Assembly: GCA_963576785.1 (NCBI GenBank)
Contig: OY756139.1
Coordinates: forward strand, 3,844,001 to 3,908,000
Length of the DNA stretch: 64,000 bases
Reading direction: 5' to 3'
Origin: Chlorophyllum brunneum
Lineage: Eukaryota; Basidiomycota; Agaricomycetes; Agaricales; Agaricaceae
Every line of letters begins with the position of its first letter. Positions within the stretch are counted from its first letter, which is position 1. This document shows positions 10,455-21,682 of the stretch, one piece after another. The notes beneath the pieces were generated by a model. That model was not told the origin of the DNA. It saw nothing but the letters and a program-made list of their open reading frames with translations, and did no database searches. The position numbers were made by a program, and so were the translations under genes.

Positions 10455-12919
10455 TCATGCAGGTATGGACCCAAACCTCTGATGGACTTGACAATGATGC
10501 AATGGGGGTATTGAACCAGTGCAGATATGAGGGTGATCAGGTTCTGGAGGGAAGCTGAACACAGTAGGACTACAATGCAAGAAGCCGACAAACCCCCTGA
10601 TGGTGCCGATGCCATAGTGGTAATCAAAGTTCTGACACTGGTAGAGGATGTGCGACCTGGTTTGGACCAGTTGGTTGTCACAGTGGTGGCATGATAGATC
10701 CTCATTAGGGAAGAACCTGAGGCAGTACTCTCCAATCAGGGCATGACATAATATGGTGTGACAAGCTCATGCAAAGAGCTGGGGCTGGTAACTGCATTCT
10801 CGTATCCAAGGGCTGGAGTTAATGTGTGATGGTAAGGTGGAGGCTCTATTTGTTTGCACCAAGAGGTGGAGGAAGGAGCTACCACTGTATTTCTTGAACC
10901 CAAACATGGCTTGCCATGTGTGGATGGTGCGTTCAGCAGACTTTTTACATAAGAAGTCGAGGGAGTTGGGTACTCAGTGGTTTTGACTTCAGTTAGGCCA
11001 GGCAACCATCTGTATCCAGTCATGAGTGGCTCGTTGAATCCCATATTTACATTTGGACAGAGTGTGATAGGAGGAAAGGCAGTGTTGGTCTGACTTACTG
11101 AACCAAGTCAGGAGTGCCTTCGAGATGAGGATGGACTGCTACTGACAAGAGTGTGGTGAGCAATCAAGGAGAAGCCGGGAGGCCATGAGGGAGTCAGTGA
11201 ACACATAGATATGTTCAACCTCTTTGTAGTCATCTGTAACAAGAATCTTGGTGATGCCTAGGTACTGTGTGACAAGTTCAGTGTCAGTGGATGTGGTTTC
11301 TCTGAGCCTCTTCATGACTGAGCTTCCTCCATCCAGGTGTCAAATGGTGGCTGTAGCCATGTACTGGCTGATGAGTGGGTTGGGGTTGGGATGGACTAAG
11401 CTGTCTGTGCCTATGATAATAGACTTGGGGTCCATCATTGTATTCATTGTTACATCATCCCAAATAGTTTTCGAGAGGTGGGGGTTGTCTTACTTGAATC
11501 CTATGAAAGATACATTAGTAGAAAACCAGTCAAGTAACCTACGTCCAGGCCAGAGAGTCTTAGAAACAGAGTTGAAAGATTCTACATATTTAGTCTCAGG
11601 GGTGGGGCGAGCAGCATCCATTACAGCTCCAAGTGTCTTTTTCTTCTGAGTCTCCATGAAATTCTTGATGTGAAGTTGGTGGGAGGAAGAATGATACTCT
11701 TTTGTCAATCTTGCTAGTAGGTATTCATCATCCAAAGTGTGTATCCTTGACATTTGTTGTTTGGCCAACTTGCAGAGATGTAGTTTAATGGGTATGAGCC
11801 CTATGAGAGGCTCAACACTGCTGGTGGGAGAGGTGCGGAACACCCCAGTGATCCAAAGGGCAGCTTGTTGTTGCATCTTGTTGAGGATTTCACAAGTTCC
11901 TTTCATGCAGAATCTATCATGAAACCATAATCAGTAACTATATGTTGCCACCAGGACAACACACAATCTATATAACAATCTCTTGTTGTGGGGGGATAAG
12001 CTGCATACAGAGTTGCCAAGCATCTTCATCACCTTGACAGATGATATAGCTTTGGCAGAGTAGTAGCGGATGTGCTCCTTGAAAGATAATGTCCTGTCAA
12101 AGTAGAAGCCGAGATATTGCCAGTGGGTCTTTGGCTTGAGAGGAGTACGACCTGTGAATAGGGGAGAACCCAGGTCAATAGAGGGATTGGAGTCCTGTCT
12201 TCCGTGTGTGAAGTGGAAAACTTCAGACTTATTGTGTTCGATAACCAGACCAAATTCATTCATAAGATATTCCATTTCATGGTATATATATTGGAGAATC
12301 TCAACATTGTTTTCGAGGGTGAGGGATTGGGCAATGAGGGTACTGTCATCTACATAGGATAAGATGTCAAAGTCCCACTTATCATGGTGTTCTTCCATAC
12401 AAATGTTGAAGATCCAGAGGAGAGGAGCAAGATAGAGGGTGGAGAGAATAGGACTAAGGACTGAGCCCTGTCCCACTCCAACTGCCACATCAAACTTGGG
12501 GGAAGTCTCATTGTTCCATGAGTAGGTAGTGCATTGTTCTTTCAGATGGTTGTTGAAGAAAGCTGCTATTTGGGGGGGAAAACCCTGTTATGCAAGGATG
12601 TCAGTGAGGAGATTGTGATTGAGGGAGGGAAAGAATTGGGTGATGTTGAATGCTAAGACTGACATCTTCTTCTTCTTTGTCCAAGCTCCCCAGATGATGT
12701 GGGTGAGGAAAAGGCCTGTGTCCTCTGTAGACCTTTGTCTGATTGCCCCCAGTTGGTGTGGATGAAGGACCTTGAACTTCACTACTTCGAATTGTAGTCT
12801 CTTGGCTAACATCTTTTCCACCAGTTTTCTGAGCATGTTGAGAAGTACAATAGGCCAGAATGCCTTCGGGGTGGAGTAGTCAGGTTTATTGGGCTTGGGG
12901 ATAATCACTGACATTGATT
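10455..12919 (-). pseudogene. LINE-A ORF2, RT palm to C-terminus
   Basis: This is the C-terminal two-thirds of the LINE-A polyprotein. It starts at SVIIPKPNKPDYSTPKAF near 12915, where LINE-B interrupts it. RT motifs follow (QFFPSLNHNLL, VGVGQGSVLSPILSTLY, the catalytic DILSYVDDSTLIAQ near 12350). RNase H runs through about 11400-11150, and the Cys-His region lies near 10690-10620. The stop is near 10455. It carries in-frame stops (for example TGA/TAG near 12588 and 11930) and frameshifts, so it cannot give enzyme. RNase H and the terminal Cys-His motif are shared with LINE-B/C. Confidence 0.87.
12904..12919 (+). repeat. Target-site duplication of LINE-B (left copy)
   Basis: ATCACTGACATTGATT occurs here and at 19786-19801, on either side of LINE-B. 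It lies within the LINE-A RT segment coding SVIIPKP. Confidence 0.93.
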
Positions 12920-13383
12920 TTTTATTTTTATTTTATTTTTTAAATCAACAATTTATATAGCAGTGCTCGAACGCAGTCTGTGTGTACATACAAAGTAAAA
13001 CATACAAAATGTTCAGAGTAGAGAAAGTGAACCATGTGTAACCTAACCCCTCGAGACTCAACGCCGTCTAGCGCGTACACTAGAGAGATGTTTGGTACCT
13101 ACGTTGATCAGCGAGAAAAAGGGGAAAGAGGAATTCGGAAAGAGAGAGAGTGAGAGAGAGAGATTGATAGAAAGGAACTATCTACTCGCAATCACAAAGG
13201 GGGAACAACAAACGGTACTAGCATGTGGAAGGGCATTTGCCCAGACACTATGGGAGAGATGGATTTTGAATGAAAACTATATATAGAATAGTAGACGAGC
13301 GGGGAAGGGAGAGATAGAGAAATGAATTTGAAGTCCATAACTGGGAGAGCATAAGAAAAAGGGGAGAAAAAAAGAAGAGGATT
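12920..13383 (-). other. LINE-B 3' UTR and A-rich tail
   Basis: These 464 bases lie between the ORF2 stop and the insertion edge. They include the purine microsatellite near 13140-13165 and the conserved terminal segment next to the tail. No ORF is supported. Confidence 0.88.
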
Positions 13384-16300
13384 TTACGCAGGCGCAGACC
13401 CGAACCTCCTTTGGACTTGATGACAATGTAATGGGGGTATTGACCCAGCACGGATACGAGGGCGGTCGGGTTCTGGGGGGAAGCTGAATGCAGTAGGGTT
13501 TTGATGCAAGAAATTGACAAAAGTCTTGATGGTGTCGACGCCAAAGTGATGATCGAAGTTGTTGCAATGATAGAGGATGTGCGACCTAGTCTGTACTATT
13601 TGGTTGTCACAGTGGTGGCATGATAAGTCCTCATTGGGGAAAAAATGGAGTTGAAATTCCCCAATCGGGGTGTGGCAAAGAATGGCGTGACACGCTCTTG
13701 CGAAGAGCTGAGGCTGGTACCCACATTCTCGTATCCAGGGACCGGATTTGATGTGTGACGGTAAAGCGGAGGCCCCATTCACTTGCACCGGGAGGTGGAG
13801 GAAGGAGCTACCACTGTATTTCTTGAAGCCGAACATGGCCTGCCATGTATGGATTGCTTGTTTGGCGGACTTCTTGCGTAAGTAGTCCATGGAGTTAGGG
13901 ACTCAGTGATTTCTACCCCGGTTAGGCCAGGCAACTGTTTGGATCCAATCGTGAGTGGCTTTTTGTATACTGTATTTATACTTTGACGGCATGTGATAGA
14001 AGGAAAGGTGGTATTGGTCTGACTTGCTGAACCAAGCCAGGAGCACCTTCGATGTGAGGATAGATTGTTGCTGGCAGGAGTGTGGCAAACAATTGAGTAA
14101 GAGCCGGGAGGCTGCAATGGAGTCGGTAAACACATGAATGTGTTCAACCTGGTCGTATTCTGTGGTCACAAGTACCTTGGTGATTCCTAAGTACTGCGCG
14201 ACAAGTTCCATGTCTGTCGACGTAGTTCCTCCAAGCCTCTTTATGATAGAGCTCCCGCCATCTAGGTGTCAAATAGTAGCTGCCGCCATAAACTGGCTGG
14301 CAAGCGGGTTGGGGTTGGGGTGGACCGAGCCATCTGTGCCAATAATGATGGATTTATCGTCTGTTGTTGCATTTGTTGTAACATCATCCCAAAGTGCCTT
14401 TGAGAGGTGAGGGTTGTCCTAGTTAAATCCTGTAAAAGATATATTAGTAGAGAAATGGTCAAGTAACCTACGTCCGGGCCAGACAGATTTAGAAACAGAG
14501 TTAAAATGTTCTATATACCGAGTCTCGGGGGTGGGGCATGAAATATCCATCACAGCTCCAAGTGTCTTCTTCTTCTGAATCTCCATGAAATTCTTGATGT
14601 GAAGTCGGTGGGGGGAAGAATGATACTCTCTCATCAATCTTGCCAATGCGTGTTCATCATCCAATGTATAAAGCCTCGACGTTTGTCGTTTGGCCAACTT
14701 TTGGAGATGGAGTTTGATGGGCATGAGCCCCACGAGGGACTCTACACTGCCAGTAGGAGAAGTCTGGAAGGCCCCAGTAATCCAGAGCACCGCACTTCGT
14801 TGCATCTTGTTCAGGATTTCACAAGTCCCTTTAGTACGTGACCTATTGTGAAACCAAAGTCGGTATCCATATGTTGCTACTGGTATGACACATGAACAGC
14901 ATAGTAGTCTTTTGTTGCTGGGGGACAGGCCTCTAACGGAGTTCCCTAGCATTTTCATTGCCTTAATCGTGGATATTGCTTTGGCGGAGTAGAATCAAAC
15001 GTGTTCCTTGAAGGTCAATATCTGGTCGAAGTAGAAGCCGAGGTACTGCCAATGGGTCTTCAGTTTGAGGGGGTTGCGACCAGTGAACAGCGGAGATCCC
15101 AAATCGATGGAGGAATTTGAGTCTTGTCTTGTATGCATAAAGTGGAAGATCTCGGACTTGCCATGTTCAATTTCTAGGCCGAATTCATTCATGAGCCACT
15201 CTATTTTGCAGTACATGTGTTGGAGGATTTCGACGTTCCATTCCAGGGACGGGGATTGTGTGACTAAGGTGCCGTTGTCAATGAACGACAGGACGTCAAA
15301 GTCCCACCTGTCTTGGTGTTCCTCCATATGGATGTCGAAGATGTGAAGGAGGGGGGCGAGGAATAAGGCGGAGAGAATGGGGCTAAGGGCCGAGCCTTGA
15401 CCTACCCCCACCACTGCGTCAAACTCTGGGGAGGTTTCATTATTCCACCAGTAGGTTGTGCGACGTTCTTTGAGGTAGTTGTTGAAGAACACTGCGATTT
15501 GAGGGGGAAATCCTTGGTGTCTTAGTATGTCAATAAGGAGGTCGTGATTGAGAGAGGGGAAGAATTGGGCAACATCAAATGCAAGCACTGATGTCTTCTT
15601 CTTCTTTGTCCAAGCTCCCTGGATGATGTGCATTAGGAAGAGACCCACATCTTCAGTGGACTGCTGGCAGATAGCTCCCAGTTGGTGAGGGTGGAGAACT
15701 TTGAATTTCACTGCCTCGAATTGGAGTCGTTTAGCGAGCATTTTCTCTATTAGTTTGCCAAATGTATTGAGGAGGATGATCGGTCTGAATGCCTTCGGAG
15801 TGGAGTAGTCGGGTTTGTTGGGTTTGGGGATGATCACCGATGTTGACTTCTTAAAGTGTGCAGGCCAATGTCCGATGTTCAGACATGCACTGCTGATTTT
15901 GAGGAAGAGACCAGTGCAAGTTTCATCAGTGACAATCTGCTTAAGATGGGACCAGGAAATATGATCGGGACTAGGGGAGGAAGAATTCGAGGTATCCTTG
16001 AGCAACTCCATCATCTCTAGGAGAGAGAAGTTCACCCAAGTCCTATTCTCCATTCCGTTTGGTGGAGGGAGTTCGTCCAGGACTGCCATATTCATTGGTC
16101 TGTCGCGGGCAGCATTGTAGTGTTGGTCAAGTGCCGTCCACAGGTTGTCCAGAGTAAGACAAGGATGGCCATTATGATGCATAGCTTCCGTAGCCGGGAG
16201 TGCACGATCTTTAACCCATGGCATCAGATCCCATGGGCGTTTTCGGTCGACCGAGATTTCTTGGATCTTCCTGTCGAAATATGCTCTTTTCATTCTCCTC

Positions 16301-17433
16301 GTGGTCTTGCAAAAAGCATTCCATTTGCACTTGTTCTTGCAGTCCATGCGGTGCGTAGCAAGTGCAGTGGAGCACTCCTCGTTCCACCAGGTTTTGGATC
16401 TAGTGGTGATCTTGGTCTTCTTAGTATTCCAGTTCCAGGATCTGTCAAATAAAAGTCCCAAATCGGCAACAGCTCTCTCCAGCTCGTCCACGTCATTCAT
16501 TAGCCAGTTCTTGTTTTTGATTCCTTCTACAATATCCATCAGGAACCTGGTTTCCTCATCCGAATCCTTGGGGATAGTCAGTCTTTCGACGACAATATCC
16601 ATTTGTGGAATAGGCAACCTAATTAAGAGGGGGGCATGGTCAGAGTTGTACCAATTGCCTGCCTGGATAGTGTGGGTGGGGATGTATGGTAACATTCCTG
16701 AGACAAACAGCAGGTTGATGACCATGTCTGGTAGATTGGGGTCCAAGGCATAATGAGTTGGTATGGGTGCAGACGGAGTTGTCCTCACAAGATTAAGGGC
16801 TTTGGTGGTCATAAGGAGATGGTCCGTACTCACTGGATATTGATCCGTTGAAGGGTCCCATAACTCCGATCGGATGTTGATATCTCCCCCCATTAGAAGA
16901 AAGGGCGGGAGGTCGAAGAGGCACTCCTTGAGGAAATGGAGTGTGGTATTACAGCTATCATTGTAGATGTTTAGCAGCAGTAGTTCTTCTCCTCCTGCAT
17001 ATAGGGAAATACACAGGAGGTCTCGATGTTCGATTAAATCTCTTCAAATGGAGGGTTGGAGTCGTTTCAGTCTCTTGTAAGCAAAGGCAAGGACTCGTGG
17101 AGTGGTACAGTATTCCATGTTGACCATACATTGAGGGTATCATCGGTGTCCCACTTGGAGGACTTCTTCAGCAATAATTGGATATGAGAGGAGCGTCCAG
17201 TCCGGGTGAACTGGGCCTCCCACAAGGGGTGATCCGTCATTAGAGACAGATGAGGGAATGTCATGGAGAAATCTCCATGGGGGTTCTTGTATGAGGAGGA
17301 GGTCGACGTCACCTCTATGCATGAGGACTGTCTCCATCACTCCATATGATCTTCCAATGTTGTGAGAGCAGACCTTCAACTCACTCAGAAGTGAGCGAGG
17401 AGGCCTGTCTTGATCATTGGGGATGTTATTCAT
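13384..17433 (-). pseudogene. LINE-B ORF2: endonuclease, RT, RNase H polyprotein
   Basis: This 4050-base frame (1349 codons plus stop) encodes the enzyme set for target-primed reverse transcription. The N-terminal APE-type endonuclease shows VCSHNIGRSYGVMETVL, LLIQEPPW, LMGGDINIRSELW (codon ~180) and SDHAPLLIRLPI. RT occupies about codons 525-830 (SVIIPKPNKPDYSTP, VGVGQGSALSPILSALF, then a catalytic box with Asn in place of the second Asp, FIDNGTLVTQ, which is probably inactivating). RNase H is at about 1025-1150 (IGTDGSVHPNPNP-like, ELVAQYLGITKVL, HVFTDSIAASRLLL), and a Cys-His motif CHHCDNQIVQTRSHILYHC is near 1270. Stops lie at 17140, 14997-14995 (CGA to TGA in VRFYSAK) and 14419, among others. 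There is no frameshift. It starts at the ATG overlapping the ORF1 stop. Confidence 0.92.
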
Positions 17434-19700
17434 TGGGGGGGGTTAGTCTAGCTTCGACTAGCCGGGGATGAGGAGGAAGGGGGTGATGGAGCTCCTTTGT
17501 TGGCTCTTAATTCGAGCACTTTGTTGGCATGCCAGTCATGGTCGAATCACTTCTTCCAAAACTGACACTTTCAATCAGTGGCGAGGTGGTCCTTGCCACA
17601 GTTGGAGCACGTGGCCTTGTGAGGGCATGGTTCTCTGGCGGGGGTGGCCGCAATAGGTGGTTCTGCTTTGTCATTGCCTTTACAGCAGTGGGCGAACAAT
17701 TGGTGGTTGGTGGTGGAGTGTGGCCCCTTGCAGTGTGCACAGGTGAATAGCCTTGCTTGGCAGCAGATTAGGGGATGGCCCCATCTGCAGTATTTTCCAC
17801 AGAATGGAACACCAGGGTTGGCGGTGGCCCTCCTGATGCGGAAGAGTCCTCCATAGATGTTGAGGAACTTATCCTCGATTTTGGTGATGTTGGTCCCAGC
17901 TTTGGAGTCCTAGATCTCGAACCATACTGTACAGGTGTCTGAGTGCTTGGAGTTGCGTTGCACTCATGGCTGCATTGCAAATTGTATGGTGTTGGAATGG
18001 ATAGAATTCCTGATGCTGGTGACCACATTGTCCTCTGTGAGGATCTGTCCTTGGGGCATGATGTAACTGACGTCCGTGACTTTCACGAATGATTTGGACT
18101 TCGGGAGGGACACGTCGCCTGTGGTGACTCCTCCGAATTTATCTTTGAGCCATGCCTTGACGACATTGAGCTCCGTGGAGGTTAACACCTCCGAGGTGTG
18201 GACCATAAGGCCCAGCTTACCCTGTGAGGCAGTGATAACCCTCGTCTTGGACTTCTCCGCTATAAGGCATGCATTTAGGGAGTCAATGATAGCCCCAAAG
18301 TTGGTGACGTTGGGCCCGGTGAGAAGGGGAATGATCACTTGCTTGCGCGATGGACCATTTAGGATGGAGCAAATAATTCCAGCCTTCTTAGCTGGTTTTT
18401 TGTTCACAGGGGATGAGGAGGACAAAGCGGCATCATACATAGCCACTATCTTCTCGTTGGACAATTCTGGGAACTTGCTTGCAAACTCTAAGAGTTTGAG
18501 AGGGTTCCGGGTGTTTGTGGAGGGAGCGGCAGCGGAGGCGGCGTCCTTGTTCTTCTTGGCTGTCATAGCAGTGTAGGAAGTTTTTGTTCCTTCCTGGGGA
18601 TTCCTGGCATCCTTGATGCTAGGCGGGGATATCGGAGTTTTGGCGGCCTTGGCAGGCACCGTGGAGGTCGCAGCCTTGGCAAGCACAGTGGGGGTCGTTT
18701 TCTTCGGCCCGGTGGTCTCTGGGGTTGGCCTACTTGGTTTCCGAACCCGTTTCTTCTTGTTGTGGGTAACGGTCTTGAACTCCACTTCGGAGATCATCTG
18801 AACGTCATCATCGGAGATACCCGAATGAGTGACATCATTGCCATCAGTGATACCCAGAGTGACAATGTGTTCAACAACCTCCATGTGGACATCGTCAGGT
18901 TTGCTCGTGGGGCCTTTGAAGGCCACGCGTCGAAGGGCGGAAATGTCTGGCTGGGGGGTTTCATCAGCTCGGACGATAATCTTACCAAAATTTACCCCCA
19001 TCCAACCGTGGAGGTCGTTTTTTTTCTTGTCAACCACTACCTTGAGCCATCCCACTTTCATCAAGGTCGTCGTAAGTTCTGTGAAGGCTCGCCCGAATGC
19101 CAGCCCCTTATTGCCACTCATGTTGTATGTGCTGCAGGCTTTGACCCATTCAGAGATCTTGCCAACCTCTCTAACAGCATCTTTGTAGAATTCTTCTGGA
19201 CCGTCTTCATGATTCTCTTTGTTTTCGTCTTCTTCATCTTCGACTTTGACTTTGGGCTTAAGCTCTTCTTCATCTTCGACTTTGACTTTGGGCTTAAGCT
19301 CTTCTTCATCTTCGACTTTGACTTTGGGCTTAAGCTCTTCTTCGACTTGCTCAGCCCAGTTCTCTCCTGAGTAGTAATGGTCTCCCTCCGGCCTTGAGTG
19401 TTTGGAAGTCCGATGAATGGTTTTGTCTCCTTCACCTTGGAGAGGGTTCAAGAGAATCGGTAGTGTAGATGGCCTGCTACTGCGGACCAACGGGGGAACA
19501 GTGTTGCTATAGGCCTGGTTAGTGGGAACGAAAGGCCTAGCCGTAGATGGTGTCCTAGGAAACAGGATGCTGGGAGGAGGCAGAGCTGCAGAGGCTGCAA
19601 AGATGGAGGGGGCTGGAACATGTGGTGTGTTCCCGAAGACTTCCCCATTGCCGTCCAGTGTGGTCTCTCTTGGAGAGAGATTAGAACATAACGAAGGCAT
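17430..19700 (-). pseudogene. LINE-B ORF1: gag-like nucleic-acid-binding protein
   Basis: This is the RNA-binding chaperone/gag-like protein of the LINE, 756 codons from the ATG at 19700 (MPSLCSNLSPRETTLDGN). The N-terminal third is Pro/Ser-rich with an acidic Glu/Lys/Val repeat (19230-19337). The middle has FYKDAVREVGKISEWVKA and the Ala/Thr/Pro-rich linker. The C-terminal part carries LEFASKFPELSNEKIVAMYD, a globular region, and Cys/His-rich knuckles (CCQARLFTCAHCKG near 17730, and a CxxCGKDH-type knuckle near 17590). A TGA after QFAMQP at 17966-17964 cuts the frame; downstream sequence remains open to the ATGA overlap with ORF2. LINE-A has a stop at the same codon and LINE-C does not. Confidence 0.87.
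19230..19337. repeat. 36-base tandem repeat, three copies, in LINE-B ORF1
   Basis: Three consecutive 36-base units (19230-19265, 19266-19301, 19302-19337) encode EELKPKVKVEDE three times in frame. LINE-C has a single unit (EELKPKVTVVDEED) and LINE-A a diverged single one. It is a copy-specific in-frame expansion of the acidic segment. Confidence 0.94.
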
Positions 19701-19785
19701 GAAATGTATCCTTTGTACTGTAGACTTGCACCGTATAATCGAGTTTCACAAATCGATGGTGGTGGTATGAGTCAAAGAAGGGATG

Positions 19786-20062
19786 ATCACTGACATTGAT
19801 TGTGTGAAGTGCAATGGCCAGTACCTGAGTGACAGGCATGTATAACTGATATGCAATAACAGGTCAGTACAGGTATTGATAGCAATGATCTGTTTAAGAT
19901 GGGACTAGGAAAGATGATCTGGGCTGGGGGCAGAAGAATTCAAAGTATCCTTGAGCGACTCCATCATCTCTAAGAGAGAAAAATCGACCCAAGTCCTATT
20001 CTCCATTCCAATTGGTGGAGGCATTTCTTCTAGGACATTTGCATTGAACAGTCAGTCCTGAG
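19786..20062 (-). pseudogene. LINE-A ORF2 piece between LINE-B and gypsy-1
   Basis: This 277-base minus-strand slice of LINE-A ORF2 corresponds to the region just before the RT core (NRTWVDFSLLEMMELLKDT-like, then WSHLKQI, up to SVIIP). It begins at the right copy of the LINE-B target duplication (19786-19801) and is cut at 20062 by the 5' LTR of gypsy-1. Its existence proves that LINE-B and gypsy-1 both landed in the same LINE-A copy. Confidence 0.88.
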
Positions 20063-20350
20063 TGTTATGAACTATAGATAGACAGTACATTCCTATCATG
20101 CACCCGTCACATTTATCATTTCTATGTATCCATTTCATCCCCTTGTTTCATCCCTTATGGCTGTACTCTTACTGACTCGTTCTATTTACTCTGCTCCCTT
20201 ATTCTTAGCTCTTACCACTAGTATATAAAGTGTAGTAATACTTGATGTATTCCTTACACTTTACCAATTGTATCATCCCTTACTCTCTTCTCTACTTCCT
20301 AGTCTTTATCCAAAGACTTGCAACCTGAGTCTTAGACTAAGGTCATAATA
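20063..20350 (+). repeat. gypsy-1 5' LTR
   Basis: This 288-base LTR starts TGTTATGAAC and ends with the mutated terminus GTCATAATA (other copies end GTAACA). A TATATAAAG box lies near 20222. It differs from the 3' LTR of the same element by two indels of about 14 and 18 bases and several substitutions. Confidence 0.9.
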
Positions 20351-20443
20351 TTTGGTAAAGTGTCATTCGACTCACCTTGCAAGAGAGGTGCCACTATTCA
20401 TAGCTAGGCTTGGAATAATAGCCTCCAACCAGGATGACAGTAT

Positions 20444-21623
20444 ATGAGCAGCAGTAGCTCATTGAGAGTACCAAGAAGACCAAGAGCTCCAAGACCAACA
20501 GATATCCAGGGATCACCAGTAACCACCGGATCCAAACAATGAACAGAACCAGAAATCCCTCCTTAAACAGCAAAAATCCGACCACAGTATAGAAGAAGAC
20601 ACAGCTCTTTTCAAGACCCTATTCAACACAGAAGTTGCCGAGACCACATTCGACATAGAAGTTGCCGAGACCCCATTTGATACAGAAATTGCCGAAGCCA
20701 CATCCGACATAGAAGTCACCAAGACCTACGAAAACAAACATAGTGAACCAGAGACAGAATCAGAGATGGCCAATGAAACCAACTTCCCAAAGAACCTAGC
20801 CCCAGAACCAGGATATTTCAATGGAGATAGAACCAAGTTTGACGATTGGTAGAGAGCGATGTCCTTATGGACACTCTTCAACAAAATTGACGATAACGAG
20901 CAAAAAATAATTGGAATATTAGCTCGAATGAAAGGGGGACTCACAGGTCCCTATGCCAATGCCAAATTACAAATGATTCAAGATAAGAAAATGCCAGCAT
21001 TCAATGACTTCGCAAAGGAGATGGTAGCCACTTTCTCCCTGGGGAATAGAAAAGCAATAGCAGAAGGGGAAATTGAGTTGTTCAAACAGGGAAAGAGGAA
21101 CACTGCAGACTTCTTAATAGAGTTTGAAGCATTGAAAACCCAAGCAGGAACAGACGACACACATGCCATATTCCTTCTCAAGCAACACACCAGAGCAGAC
21201 ATTATCTGAAGTATTGTAGGCTACCCGGCAGCCTCAATTCCAGATACATACAGCAAATGGAGAAATACCATCCTTGCAGTAGGATAGGGATACGAAACAA
21301 TGGACATCACATGGGGAGATGTCAGAACAAGCACAGGAGTCACCTATGGAGGTGGAGGACAACCAATGGAAATTGGTAGACAAAGGGCAGACACTGATCA
21401 GAACAGCAAACTGAGGTGTTTTAACTGTAACCTCTATGGGCACATTGCCAAATACTGCCGCAAGAAGACGAAGATAGCATACACCAAAATAACATGCTAT
21501 AACTGTGGCAAACAAGGCCACATCTCAAAGAACTGTAAAGCACCGAAGAAAGCGCACATCAGAGAGGTTACCAAGGAGATAGAAGAAGAGACAAAAGAGG
21601 ATTTTGTCGAAGGCTCCGAGTAG
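20444..21623 (+). pseudogene. gypsy-1 gag
   Basis: This is the capsid/nucleocapsid precursor. It starts at ATG 20444 (MSSSSSLRVPRRPRAPRP). An N-terminal stretch holds degenerate 11-residue repeats (variants of VAETPFDTEIAE). The Retrotrans_gag region follows (MSLWTLFNKIDDNEQKIIG, 20859; FAKEMVATFSLGNRKAIAEG; HAIFLLKQHTRADII). Two canonical CCHC zinc knuckles are visible, CFNCNLYGHIAKYC (~21417) and CYNCGKQGHISKNC (~21498). The stop is at 21621-21623. Internal stops occur after TGSKQ, after FDDW, after RADII and after LAVG. It is the same family as gypsy-2 and gypsy-3. Confidence 0.9.
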
Positions 21624-21682
21624 GCGCAAACCTGCGAGCCAATAAACCTAGAGTTTCTGTTTTATTTCACAATAGACAATAT

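Larger units (their letters stand above)
12920..19785 (-). mobile_element. LINE-B: full-length Tad1-like LINE inserted in LINE-A
   Basis: This complete 6866-base minus-strand LINE has its 5' terminus CATCCCTTCTTTGAC at 19785 and its T-rich tail complement at 12920, with a 16-base target duplication. ORF1 is 19700-17430 and ORF2 17433-13384. They overlap by the four bases ATGA at 17433-17430. Both frames keep full length without frameshifts but contain several stops, so the copy is recent yet dead. CpG is common, unlike in the surrounding LINE-A. No other element interrupts it. Confidence 0.94.

Noticed and set aside
18762..19370. 202-codon plus-strand ORF rich in Phe/Asp repeats
   Set aside because: It is the antisense of the LINE-B ORF1 acidic 36-base repeat.
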